Shown: positions 40,001-51,535, numbered from the stretch's first letter. The stretch is DNA of 64,000 nt from Ciona savignyi (GCA_000149265.1 CH002368.1:666781-730780); one strand, 5' to 3'. Notes: generated by a model not told the origin, from the letters alone. Made by a program: numbers and translations.

Positions 40001-43000
40001 AGGACCGGTGTTGCGAAACAAAGCGGTTTGTGACGTAAATAAACCCGTTTCTAATTAGGTTGTTGTACAATAATGCAAGGCGTTGCCAGTAACGGATTGC
40101 TGTCCGATTATAACACCCCTGTAAGTATTCTGTCTCACACGGCTGCAATTAGTCCAACAATCAATAGGCGTTGTCCTTATTAAATTCCCTAGGTAATATG
40201 TTGTCCAAGTTGTAACATTTGTCAAAACTTCTAACAATATTTGTTCAAATAAGTACGATGGTCAGTTAATATAGTAAAGTAAAAAATAAGATTGTATCTT
40301 AACACAATTGTCAAGCAATATATTTAAAAAAAGTCTATTGCGTAAGATTTGAAGTCAAACGCTGATTATTTTATATCTGGTGCATTTTTACTTAATACAT
40401 TAGTTTTAAACAAAAAGTAACTTGCAAATTTGGGGAAATGTGTTTTTGATATTTTTCGATTATGAATTATTCAACTATTATGACATCATGTTTCGAGTAT
40501 AAACATCGGTATTTCGCGTTTCAACGATCGGCACCTGTTTCCATTGTTTACATCATAGTAATGACTGTCATTTAATTAATACTAGGCTTAAAAATTAATG
40601 GCAATTTATAGGTCTATGTTGAATTCGACTCCAAATTAGATATTTAAATCACAGTAATGGTAAACTGAACAGACACTGAAACAATTTTTTGTATATCCAG
40701 TATAGCGGGTATACAATTTATTGTAACAAATCGTCAAGTTACTGTACAATTGATTCGATAAAGAAATGGCACTGATTGGCAGTTGGTGCATAAAACCGAA
40801 CATTATCTTTAGTATAAGCGTAATGCAGGCCTTAAGCCTCTTCGTAAAATTTCCAGACAGATTTTATATAAATCTGGGTATGTTTAACAGACTGGCTGTT
40901 TCGGTTTGTATTATAGGATTGTTACAATGTAAATTACTCGGAAACGCACGGTGGTTTGAGCTGATAATATACGTCGGACAGTACACCTGTAGTACAAGAT
41001 AGCTAGTTCCCGGGGCAATTTCACGTAATTTAATATTCCAGAAAGTTACCCCTTTATTATGGCATTGTGGAGCAGCGATTTGGGTCTCTTAACCTCCCCC
41101 CATTCGTGACAGAAGAGATACTGAACCACCGAACCGAAAACGAATCCAAATTGGATTTACTTCATCAAAAGCTTGTTATCAATCTCTGCAACAATACTCG
41201 TCGACGTGGGAACTTCAAAACAAAATTGCGAGTTGCGTAGACCTAAGTTTTGTAATAGAATTCCTTTGTATGATGTATAACTGTATGGATTGGTCAGGAA
41301 ATAATTTAAACTGTTCAATGCCCGGTTACAGATATTGTATTTTTAACTTCCTGCTCGACAAATCCATGGTTCAACTTAGTTCAGCAGCCAAGAACTGCTA
41401 AAAAGTTTCTTAAAATGTACAATTACTGAATTTGTTTGTAGTTGTATGTTTAATCTAAAGAAATGTAAACAATCAAGAAGCATGTGGGATTATCGACATG
41501 TAAAATTCTCCATGTAAAAGTAACTTTTTGCTATAGTGTATAGGACTTACAATGTAGTCGTTGATTTACATCTTTAAAATGCCTTTATTCTAGAATAATT
41601 CACTCAATGTAAAAACTATTTTTTTATTTGTGTTATGTATTCCAATTAACATAATGTACATTTGGTATCACAGCGCGAATAATTCTCAAATGTGCAAATA
41701 AAGTCGGTTTATTCTTTTTCATTATGTTGTTTTTAAAGTGAACAAACTTTTTTGCACCGGAAAGGGTTTGAGTCGATTAATAATTTGTAATTTAGCCGCG
41801 AATTTCATTTGAATGGACATTAAAACACATAGGAAGGGGCATACATTATTTATGCGCGGTGAGGTAAGCTTACCAGCCGCGCCGCGCTACAATCTATCTC
41901 GATATAGTGCTTATAAATCATTAAAGCAACGATTTGACATCAAAATCTTATAATCGTGGGAAAAATACTGGCCGTTGTGTAAAACCTGGAATTTAAAATG
42001 AGCTGATCTGATACCGAACAATCCTGATTATGACGTCAAAATAAAAGAAATGGGAGAACAACTGTATTATGGTGTAATAGAGCATGCCTGTAAACATATT
42101 TATGAAATATTAAACATAAAAGCAAATAATTACTTACAATTTTTGGTTCCTATATTCCATGCAACACAAGCACAGCCAAGCAACTATCGGCTAAGTGATC
42201 GACTACGGATATTTAATTTATTGATCTACCATCCAGGAATTTAAACGACTGTGCAGTCCAATGGGAATGGCCGGATGATACAATTTTAAACACCATGGCG
42301 TTAGACAGAGTCTGCCTCTTGTATAACTAACCGCCCAACAGCTATAGTTTTGGAATCGGACTATAACTTTTTTATAAAACAGTGCAAATTATTATCAATA
42401 AAATTGGCAATAATTCAGCAATCTAATAGCACAAAACTACGATTAATTATTGTACAATAAAAAGTACAATAAAACAGGTGAGGTTGATTTTCCAGGTAAT
42501 TACTTGAAAACTTAAACCAACTCTAAAGCCGCGTACATAATGATAAGTTTTTTTAAAAAATAAAAAAGGTGAATTTAAAGTCAAAATAAACAATAAAGTT
42601 ATACTAACGTCAGCCAAGAGAAATTGTTGAAGCATTATATTGCAATTTAACAGTCCAACTATCGGTGTGGATTTGTATAAATTAAGAAACGCCAGGACAT
42701 TAAAAGTTGAATACTGCATTTTAGTGTCTAAGCATCGTAAAAAGGATTTCTAATTCGCAAAGCTTCAATATACTTTACTTCAAGACAGGGTATAATTATA
42801 GACAGGGTTTATAAGTTCAATTTATGGGTTATTTTATTTGAAATACTCCGTTTTGTTGTTAAAATCACGAAAATGCCACAGTGGCTGCCACATGTTTATT
42901 AAAAATAAATCGATGTATATTATATCTCTGGCCATATATTTATTAAAATAATTTCAGCTCTTTAAATCCACTGCAGACTTATGCATTTTTAAAAAGCACT

Positions 43001-43429
43001 CTGTCTCAAAGGTTCAGTGAAAATTATTTTTATCATCTTTGGCAGTGTTTTGATCCGAAAACTCATTTTTTCCATGCATATAGTGACATGTGTAATCAGT
43101 TTAACCAACAGCAATAATCATACTCAATGCTATGCGCCAACATGTTCACTTTAGGTGCCCATATTCCAATCTACTAACTGGCTTCTTGGTTAAACCGCTG
43201 ACAAGTCTACCTTAAAAATTATTCATGAACTGATAGGTGAAGAGAGACATGGGAAGGTCTTGTAGAATATTTTATTTACGTGCTTAAGGACGAATAAAAG
43301 AAAATCTCAATGAACTTTTCGAACAAACAAACACGATGTGTAGGTGTCATACATAATAACACATCAATTACGCCATTGCAACTTAGTACACTGTTGACTT
43401 GCGAGGGTCTATCATGCTCAAACCAGAAT
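37049..43429. other. Gene-poor interval downstream of the second Irx gene
   Basis: About 6.4 kb with no gene supported. It contains TGACGTCA near 38530, 39363 and 42032. Short open frames are unrecognised. AATAAA on the minus strand near 43272 could serve as a poly(A) signal for the Irx gene that ends at 43900, but this is only positional inference. Confidence 0.45.
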
Positions 43430-43545
43430 TGTTTGTGGTCTCTCGCCGCAGGATTCGAACTCAAAACCATCCTGCTTGAAGCAGGTCTGGTTTCTATCAA
43501 ACTTGAATTTCCCTTCCCTATCCATTGGTTCGCGTGGCGTGAGAT
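43430..43545 (-). repeat. tRNA-like repeat with a strong hairpin
   Basis: On the minus strand, GAACCAATGGATAGGGAAGG could be a decayed A-box and TTTTGAGTTCGAATCCTGC contains a B-box. Between them AAACCA and TGGTTT flank CCTGC-TTCAA-GCAGG, forming a good stem-loop at 43464-43493. The T-stem does not pair, so it is not an intact tRNA. It is probably a tRNA-derived repeat or pseudogene. Confidence 0.4.
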
Positions 43546-43899
43546 AACATCTTGACGATTCGTCAGAACCAGCTGTGAAGTTCTTAGTGCTCGTTCGAGT
43601 CACTATTCGACGTGTTTGGACTGGAGTTTCTTCTGCGAAGAAAACAAAACGTTAAATCTTTGTTGTTAACAACTCTTCTAAGTTTACACACAAACTGTAT
43701 AGGAATGCAGTAATCCTAACGCGGTTAGTCAAGTATTTTAAGCTTTAAAACCAGTTCCAAATAGGTCAATGTGTTAAAAAAACTGTTGTAATTATCTCAC
43801 AGTGTACAGTTATTTTTAATTAAATATTGTAATTTTGTAAAATATACACGGAACTGTTTTAAAATTAACACAGAACTCTACAGTTTCTTAACTTAAGTT

Positions 43900-44780
43900 T
43901 TACATTTGTTCAGAAGCATTGCTCAAATTTACCTTGCGTGCGTTATTTCCATTGGTGCGTCGTGTGACAGAGGTGATCTTTCTGACGTAATACTGATTTT
44001 GTCGGAGCTCTGCGACTTGCGCGAATCTCTGGCGGATTTTTCGTGCCGAGCAGCGATGATGTCGGAGAACCGGGGGAACGAATGTGGCAGCCTTGTCCCG
44101 TTTGGGTGAACTTTTACACCTTGGGGCGAAGGGGGAAAGTCCCATTAAGCGGGGGTTTCCTGGGTGCATAGCTAGTTTGTGTTGTAGCATGCCCCCGACC
44201 CATTGTTGTACGTTCGGGATATCCTTGTTTTCGCAGTGTGGTGTAGGTGGGCTAAGAGAGGGAGCTTTCTTGGGGTGGTGGGGGGTGTGTTTCGGACTAT
44301 CTCGGCTTGTTGCGACGTCGGCGATCGACCAGATCTTTGGTTTCGGCGGCGTTGATGACGTGGAGGTCTCCGCTGGTTTTGATGACGTGGGCGGTGACGT
44401 AGAAGAAGCGCTGGGCGATGGGCTCGCATTGCTGCTGGTGGATAAAGCGCGCTCGCCATGGAAAGGATAGTTCGGCATCTGCTGCAATGCGTGTTGGTAA
44501 TGACGCTGGGCTTGCTCGTTCAGCGCCGCCATGACGTGGGGCGGGAGGGGATGTCCCCGTGACGCTGCTATCAGGGAGGCAGCTGCTGCGTGGTTGAACT
44601 GGCCCGCCGTGGAAGTGGGGCGGCGCTTGGCTGCTTGGAACTTGAATGTGAGGCGGGAACGGGATTCCGGGACGCGCTTGCACAGGTGGGGATATGTTAG
44701 TTCTGACTGCTGGTGAAGATCTCGGGTTAGCGTAGGGATGGACACCGTGTTTGACGAAATGACCGTTGCCGATTCGACTT
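43900..44780 (-). CDS. Irx: Irx last exon: Irx motif and C-terminal tail
   Basis: The frame that contains [13 protein letters not shown] (about 44305-44345) is open from 44793 to a TAA at 43900, and includes Ala-rich [15 protein letters not shown] and [11 protein letters not shown] (a possible Iro-box). The strongest acceptor (TTTTGCAG, exon start 44811) joined to the preceding phase-1 donor gives a different frame, because the Irx-motif frame has a TGA at about 44797. A second AG 31 bp downstream (AATCCAG, exon start 44780) restores the correct frame, so I use it here. Either that acceptor is used, a small extra intron exists, or the assembly has an indel. The last 60 or so residues are not recognisably Irx. 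A possible donor (CGCAAG|GTAAAT) near 43930 could splice to a further exon. Confidence 0.75.
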
Positions 44781-47443
44781 CTGGATTCATCATTGCTCAG
44801 CGATCTTGAAACTGCAAAACAAATGGTCATTGTTACGTCACGTAGTGTGAAAACAACACTGACAAGGCATCGATGAAACGCGCGAAACTTTGCTTGAACC
44901 CGTGCCGTATGAGTTGACCTTTCGGTGAACCTAACCTTCGATTGAACCGTGTCCATCGGCCTGGGAATACGATCCAACGGATGCTGGAACGCGAGCTTAA
45001 TCCCTACATGAACTTCGACGTGATGACGTGGCCTTTAGTTTGATTATGACATGACAAAGCCGATAGTGACGTGCGGTTTAGCGATTCTGAAGTGTCGATT
45101 GCTGTTGCTAGCTAACCATTGAGTTGTTTATTGTTCGAAGACAATGGCAACGCGACGTTTGTTGCTAATTATGTCGCCTTCAAGTACAGAAACACTTTGT
45201 TTGCAAATAATCATTAACAATCAGCTTGTTTGTGAAGTTGTCAACGGGCAAATCGGTGATTATGTACCAGATCGCTTGGAGGTACAAAATCCAAAGTTCG
45301 GTTATTACGTCATCGCGGCAAACACCGACCGCCATTTTAATTCGAAATACGTAACAAACAAAATCGAGCGGAAGCAATTCGGTCGCTTCTATTTTAACAT
45401 TCGAATTGAACTCGGTTATTGTGATGTAGCAATTGGTTACGCCATTTTGAAACCACAATAAACGCGACTTTCGATTAGAAATCGGATTTTTTAATCGCGG
45501 TTTACCTAAATGCACTGCGAAAGCGTTTATGTTTACCAAAAGCGCTTTAATCAATTAGTGCTTATTACTGAGATATATGTGGCGCGTAAAAGCAGGTGCC
45601 CTTTACGTTAGCGAATCAAAAAATTATACTTACAAACGAAATATAAAAATTTTAATTGTTTTGATGCTGATAAAATAAAATCGCGGCTTCAAGAGCAAAC
45701 TCACCTAAACTCGGAGGAGATTTTCGTTTTTCCTCCTCTTTTGCTCTCCTATCTTCTCTTGCATCGGAGAAGCCGCCATCCGACAAATCGCCTCCCATTT
45801 CCACCAATCTCCCGAAATCTCTGTCGTCCGCTCCTCCGACCGGCGACGACGATCGGCTGGTGTTACCATGGTTGCCTACGTCATCAGTGACATCATCGTC
45901 GTCGTCATCTTCACCGCAGCGGTTGCGAGGGGACCAGGTCATTTTGTTTTCCTTTTTTAATCGACGTCGAGCGTTAGCGAACCAAGTGGAAACCTGAACG
46001 AAAAGATAAATTTACTTTCAAAATAATTCTCAACTTAATCTGTGATTCTGTACAAAAAAAACGTAAAAAGCAGTCATTTGTGAGTATAGCTCTAGTTGTG
46101 ACAATGGGTTCTATCTCCAGTTTGAACTAAAATTTTATCAAATTTCCATACCCAGCAGGAATAAATGTGAGTGAAATCAGAACTATTTGGTAATGGAATT
46201 CAAATCTGCCCTGGTATATTTATGGTTTAACAGAAACGGACAGTTGAAACTTTATCGCGACTAGTGTTAAAAGCCATACTTTTAAAAAACTTACTTGAGT
46301 AAGAGTCATCTTCGTTATGATAGCCAGCATTATTTTCTCCCCTTTAGTGGGGTACGGGTTCTTTCTGTGCTCGTTCAGCCAGGCTTTTAAGGTCGATGTG
46401 GTTTCTCTTGTTGCGTTTTTACGGCGAGCTCCGTCGCTAAGACCCATGGGTCCGTATCTAGAAGAAATAAAATAAAAACATAAACTTATTTTACTTGTTA
46501 AATATTGTTAAAAATTAATATTTTTTAATATTGGCATTTTTTGGAATAATACTGTGTTTCGTTTTCGACCGAAGACGTGTAAATAAAAATTTACATGTTT
46601 CTCTTTAAGAAACGATTTGCATGGTAAATTTCCAAATTAAATTGCCGATAAATACACTGCTACTGTTAGGCGGCACTTAAACATACCACTATACTTTTAA
46701 ATTGTACTGTAAGCTTATACAAAGTCAAAACAAATTCAATTCAACTAGACTTACCCATAACCACCGTAGTGCGCTGCCATCGACGGATCGTAGTAAGCGG
46801 CCGCGGCGGCTTGGCTCAGTCCGGCCCGCCAAACGTCTGCGTTTTCACCCGGTCCCTGCAGAATTTTAAAGATTAGAATTTTTAAAACTTGTGCACGATT
46901 TTAAATTCAAGAAGCATCTTTTATTAATTTTTACTAGATTTTTACCAATTTTCAAAATCTTTTGTCTGTGTATGTTTGTTTGTTTATCAAAGAAGTTTAG
47001 AACAAATTAAAACAACTATTTAAATATGTTGCCTCTTAAAATCTATTTATAATTTGCAATAAAATTGGACGTTGACCAGATTAATTGCAAAAAATATTTG
47101 CCATTAATATGACTGGCTATTTTGAGAATTCTGTTTTTAAGTCGAATTTTTCAGAATCCGCCATTTTGAAAGCTACCCCGGGTATAATACTCAAGATTTC
47201 GCTACTTTTAAACCTTTTCATCCGAAATTTCAAAACTTACCATTGTGGGGTAGAAAGCTGATGGGTCAGTGGCGGCCGCTACCGCTGCAGCAGCTGCTGG
47301 GTTGTAGGGTAAGTACCCCGGAAAAGCAGGGGCGCCGTACGGGGGTTGGTACATCGGAAACCCGGGGATGCGAGCGGCGACAAGTCGGGCGTCCATCTCT
47401 CGTATTTCGCCCGAACTGTTGATAGTTGCGCCTGTTTTTGGAG
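43900..47443 (-). CDS. Irx: Iroquois homeobox transcription factor (second Irx gene), 5' end missing
   Basis: Five exons on the minus strand: 47241-47443, 46755-46855, 46295-46457, 45705-45993, and a last exon ending at 43900. Junctions have standard GT/AG ends and the first four join in phase. The order is a Pro/Tyr/Ala-rich region ([16 protein letters not shown]), an aromatic [14 protein letters not shown] segment, and a 63-residue TALE homeodomain. That domain has PYP between helices 1 and 2 and WFANARRR in helix 3. An acidic run ([12 protein letters not shown]) and a Ser/Pro/Ala-rich tail with the Irx motif [13 protein letters not shown] follow. The homeodomain is nearly identical to Irx proteins in general, so the family assignment is firm. 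Irx proteins are nuclear DNA-binding regulators of neural and ectodermal patterning. The first exon starts mid-codon (two bases before CCA), so an upstream coding exon must exist; I did not find it. The paralogue (A, B or C in ascidians) is undecided. Confidence 0.93.
45705..45993 (-). CDS. Irx: Irx exon: recognition helix and acidic region
   Basis: Acceptor CGTTCAG, donor TTTAG|GTGAGT (ends one base into a codon). It starts [20 protein letters not shown], which completes the homeodomain, then an acidic run and a Ser/Asp/Gly-rich segment with [17 protein letters not shown]. Confidence 0.95.
46295..46457 (-). CDS. Irx: Irx exon: homeodomain helices 1-2 and start of helix 3
   Basis: Acceptor TTCTTCTAG, donor CAA|GTAAGT. 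It encodes [43 protein letters not shown] and [11 protein letters not shown]. The PYP insertion marks the TALE class. The exon ends exactly at TQ before VSTWF. Confidence 0.97.
46755..46855 (-). CDS. Irx: Irx exon: aromatic segment before the homeobox
   Basis: 101 nt from a CTGCAG acceptor to a GG|GTAAGT donor (starts at phase 0, ends two bases into a codon). It encodes [15 protein letters not shown], an Ala run, then [14 protein letters not shown]. It is the direct counterpart of exon 1031-1128 in the left Irx gene. Confidence 0.9.
47241..47443 (-). CDS. Irx: Irx exon: Pro/Tyr/Ala-rich pre-homeodomain region
   Basis: Acceptor ATTTCAG at 47444-47450 region, donor ATG|GTAAGT at 47240. It reads (x)[21 protein letters not shown], then [19 protein letters not shown], an Ala run and DPSAFYPTM. 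The internal ATG (MDARL) could be mistaken for the start, but the 45 bases before it are open, coding-like and need one base from an upstream exon. Confidence 0.85.
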
Positions 47444-50400
47444 CTGAAATTACGGTAAAAAATATTAAAATATTTATCCATTTAATCTAATCATAAAACA
47501 GTAGAACGTTCTTTCATAAAAAAAGAGTAATTTTCAATAAAAAATCTGAAAGGATTATTAACACATACCCTTTTGACTTTGCGGATGACGTGAAATGCCT
47601 GTGACGTAATAATCCAACTTCAGTGATTGTAATCCAACTTAGTTCAGTGTTCAGTGAATCAAGCTATTCTAGAATTCTGGAAGTAAGCAGCTGAATTAGA
47701 ATACGTAACAATAGGCATTGGTGGTTAACTATGGCTGCACTAACTCTACACCCTGCCGCCCTAAAGTCTAATTACTGAGAGTGGCAAATAAAATCGCTCT
47801 TTCGCGACTAACCGCCTCTACCCCCCAGTCACCAAATAAGACTGGTGAGCGATCCTATTCGGCGTTCCCGCTTCGACACCGCGTCGCGTCCGCTTCTTTT
47901 TTCGCGACTCTCGCCGAAAGTTATTGTTGCTACTGTCTTATTGTCGCTTCCGCTGCTCTTGCCCGCCATCTCGCGAGTGAAGATATTCCAGATTTGCGAG
48001 GCCGAGTTAAAATAATAATCCACCGCGAACTCGACGCGTAGTGCTCTGTATCGCCACCTCTCGGATATATATTTGCCAATTCTTACCGCGAATATGAACA
48101 CAATACACACATTCGTATACACTGCACAACAACCGCATAACCTGCCTTACAGCGCCACAACCCTTTGTACAGCATAAATAAACCTGTGTATCTGATCCAT
48201 TTTAGCCTAATTTTTATCTGCGTTCTGTAGTAAATAGAAGGTAAATTTGTGACTCATTTACCAAATCCTTACTTCCGAATAAAGTTATTAACTGGGTAGC
48301 TCGTTTCTAAAACTTTAAATAAAGTTCCGATGCTACTAACTTCACAATTCGTAACAGTTGTCGAATGAAGTAACAAACGGTGTCTCCAACTGATAAAGCG
48401 ATTCGCGCTTTTCTTCTTTTCGGCTTAAACCTCACTGTTACGTCACACAGAGATCGCCCCCGACGCGCCGGCAATGCTTACTTGTTAATTGTGACATCAC
48501 TAAAACAATAGAGCGCTGTAGACCAGCCATCCAGCCGTGCCGCAACGAGCGAAGGCGGGCAAACGGGAAGGATTAGTGCTCCGGTCAGAAGGAAACAATC
48601 AGACAGGGATTATCGCACCCTAAACAACAACCGAAATCGCAAAAAGTTTAGAAATTTAAGTCACTCGCAGCCCAACAATATCACAAAATTAATCACGAAA
48701 ACAGATGTCATGAAGGTATAACGCGCTGAAACTACTGAGCTAATTGTTTTTATACCCTCAAACAAAGCGCTGAATCACGTTGTTACGATGTACGTCCGCA
48801 AAAACCACCGAACATAAAAGTTTTGATTTTTAAAATATGGCGCAGATTGGCAGATGATGCTTTTCGCATAATTTTGACAAAAATACCCTGTACTATTATA
48901 CACTGGCGCGGGGTAAACAATACAAAGGTCAGACTCGACAATGCAGCTTATTTGCTCACTATCGAGTAGTCCAAACATGTTTAACACATCACAATCGACT
49001 TTATCATCCAAGCCACGTACACCAGTTTCTATTTACCCAATGTCATGTCATAATGCACCTTCTGTCGAGTTCTTTATTACGCTGCGCTACGCTTTCTCTT
49101 AGTAACAATTACCAGAGTTTGGTCATAATGACTAACATTGTTACGCGTGTTTACATTTGACCGATCGCGTCCAAATTTAAACAAATGTAATAGATTTTTT
49201 GTTTGAATTTGGAATTAATTTGATGACTTTCGGGCCGTGTTTGTTTGTAAACAATTCGTCTGTTTCGTCAGAATCAAATTGGACTGCGTAAACAAGCTGC
49301 GTCAAGTAAAGATGGCTGAGAACGAAATCTGGACCGCGTATCTTGATGACGTATTAACTCTGATTATGACGTCATGGAATATGATTGTTGCCGCGATGGA
49401 ATAAACTTATGACACTTCGGTCATTAGCGCGGGGGTAACCGTCGTTTCCGTTGTGGAAGTGAATAGTATTTTCACACCCACTCATGGGGCGAACGTACGA
49501 AGGTGCGACATCCGAACCTTGAATCGGTGTGAATATGGCAAATGTGCAGAACATTTGTCGTAATTACCACACTCTCATTACCCCTGTTATTTATCCTACT
49601 ATTAAGTCATAACCCGGCGCTCATGAACAGGTAAAAACCGTGTAGAAGCTGAATTCGCAATGGTTCCACCGGTGTGCCTCGAACCGACGATTCACACCGA
49701 ACAATTCACTGATTATGACGTCATAAAACCACTTGAATTCTGTCATTTCGTTCACATTGTTTATTTTGCATCTAATCGTTTGTAATCATCAGAAAATAGC
49801 TGGACTTAAAAATATGGACATGATTTTAGGAAGAGATTATAAGCGGACAGGATTCGTACATGTAAGGGCCCACAGTACATGGATTTAATTACAGTCTACT
49901 GTGAATTGAATAAACCTTCGTATTTTTCTACAAATCAAAACCGCTACTTATATGAGCGGATTAGAATCCGTACAATGTACTAAAGAACCAACACACAAGA
50001 AAAGATCAGGCGAAACCAATGGTTCATGAAGTTGTCTTAAATGTCCGCTATTTATCCCCACCATACGTACTATATTAGTCTCGATGGTTTGTTTCAGTAT
50101 ACCTATATATGCGTCGCGTATGATGTTGGACAAACGAAACATATACACATTTTGCGTTTAACCTTTGCTAGTGTGAATCAAACTATCGCGCGAACACACT
50201 ATTTGTTGTGTGGTCATTAAACTTTACAGTCCAATCGTCTTCTGTGACGTAACAATTAAAGATATGACGTAACAATGTGGCGCTCCTTAATCTTTGTATA
50301 GACGAATTGTTGCGATCTCTTTGTTTTCCTAATATTAACCTACAAATGTGATGACATAATGGTAGCATCGCGGACAAACAAGAGGCGCTAATTGTTACGT

Positions 50401-51429
50401 TGCTGGGTTCCATTGTCTCGCAGCGCTTTAAACAATGGGAACAAGATTCAGATCGAGGTGTAACAGTTTTAATTCCCGCTAATGATCCTCGCTTTAATTG
50501 ACTCTGATCAGAATTTTCCATTGTTTCGATTCTGACGTCATAATAGAGTAGCCGTTGGTCGCTGCGGCACGCGCGGTAGGGTTGCCCAGATGAGATAAAT
50601 CGATTGTTTCTACAAATTCACTTTTTTACTTTGGGATTAAAGATCGCGACGGGGCCGATATGTACATGACGTCACTTCCGTATCATGGCCTCGCTGGATC
50701 GTCGGCCAAACAGCACATTCGCGTAATTAGCTTGGCGCAAACTTTTAATAAACCAACGCCTGTATCCATTACTATAATTGCCACTACATTATTCCCCGCG
50801 AGATCACTACGTCATAATGAAATCGCGCGGACAAGCGGCGCGCATTTTCCGCAGTTAAATTCGCTCTGTTTTCGTCACCATTGTGACGTGACACGATGTC
50901 ACAATGGGTTCAGGATCCGTGTTTCTGTGACGTGAGCCGTGTTCAGAATCGAGATGCTTGTCAAATTAGCGCCGAAGATTAAACAAACGCCCAAGAGCAA
51001 GAGCTCTTAAAACAAAAGCTGGGTTCCACAAGTTGTCCCGGTTTAACGGATTGTACCGAATTCGGCTTTAAAAGCGCGGAACCGAGCCGCAAATTTAAAT
51101 ATTAATCCGCCGTCGCGTTGTTTCACCAGCTGATGGTATTAATATCGGTTTATATCAATTACTCTGAGTTTCCGTTGAACTAGTGGTGACCCGTCTCGAG
51201 CAAGAGCATTGAACTGCTATGCGATTATTATGTAATAAGCGACAAGGTTATTAACGCCTGCGTAACAAAGTCATTATTGATCTAATTCGAGAACCAAATT
51301 AAACGAGCCTGTCTCGAACGCTTAATTTGTAGAATGACATTGACATGACTGAAGGATCCGACGTGTTTTATGAACAAACGGCGCAGCGGATGCCAGATTT
51401 CGACACATTTAAAATGTTACAACTTGGTG
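47444..51429. other. Upstream region of the second Irx gene; 5' exon not identified
   Basis: About 4 kb that should hold part of the Irx 5' region. Exact TGACGTCA sites occur near 49367, 49714, 50532 and 50666, and GC-richer patches lie at 47850-48060, 48430-48620 and 50650-51130. An open frame at 50183-50521 on the minus strand starts with a true ATG but shows no Irx N-terminal features. Confidence 0.4.
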
Positions 51430-51535
51430 GTGCGGTCGTGTGGCCGAATGTTTAACTTGACCGACACATATACCAAGTAAGTAAAAACTTACGAACGAGC
51501 CCGTCACGGGTTCGAACCTTAACCCGGTAAAAACA
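51430..51535 (+). repeat. tRNA-derived SINE, family A
   Basis: GTCGTGTGGCCGAATGTTTAA (A-box of tRNA-Ser/Leu type), ACCGACACATATACC, then ACGAACGAGCCCGTCACGGG and B-box GGGTTCGAACC, ending CCCGGTAAAAAC. This is one of the best-preserved copies. Confidence 0.75.

Noticed and set aside
43430-43545. Selenocysteine or other functional tRNA gene
   Set aside because: The TCA-like anticodon loop and a B-box are present, but the T-stem and acceptor stem do not pair.
44297-44977. 226-codon minus-strand frame overlapping the Irx last exon
   Set aside because: It lacks the Irx motif [13 protein letters not shown], which lies in the other frame, and it runs through an intron. It is kept only as a possible alternative splice product, see the finding on the acceptor.
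45144-45461. 105-codon plus-strand frame in the Irx intron
   Set aside because: No recognised domain, located in an intron on the opposite strand, and of a length expected by chance.
47829-48122. Possible first exon of the second Irx gene (a CGCG|GTAAGA donor near 48088 fits the phase)
   Set aside because: The encoded peptide (MRLLCSVYECVYCVHIR) shows no Irx N-terminal character; phase agreement alone is a one-in-three chance.
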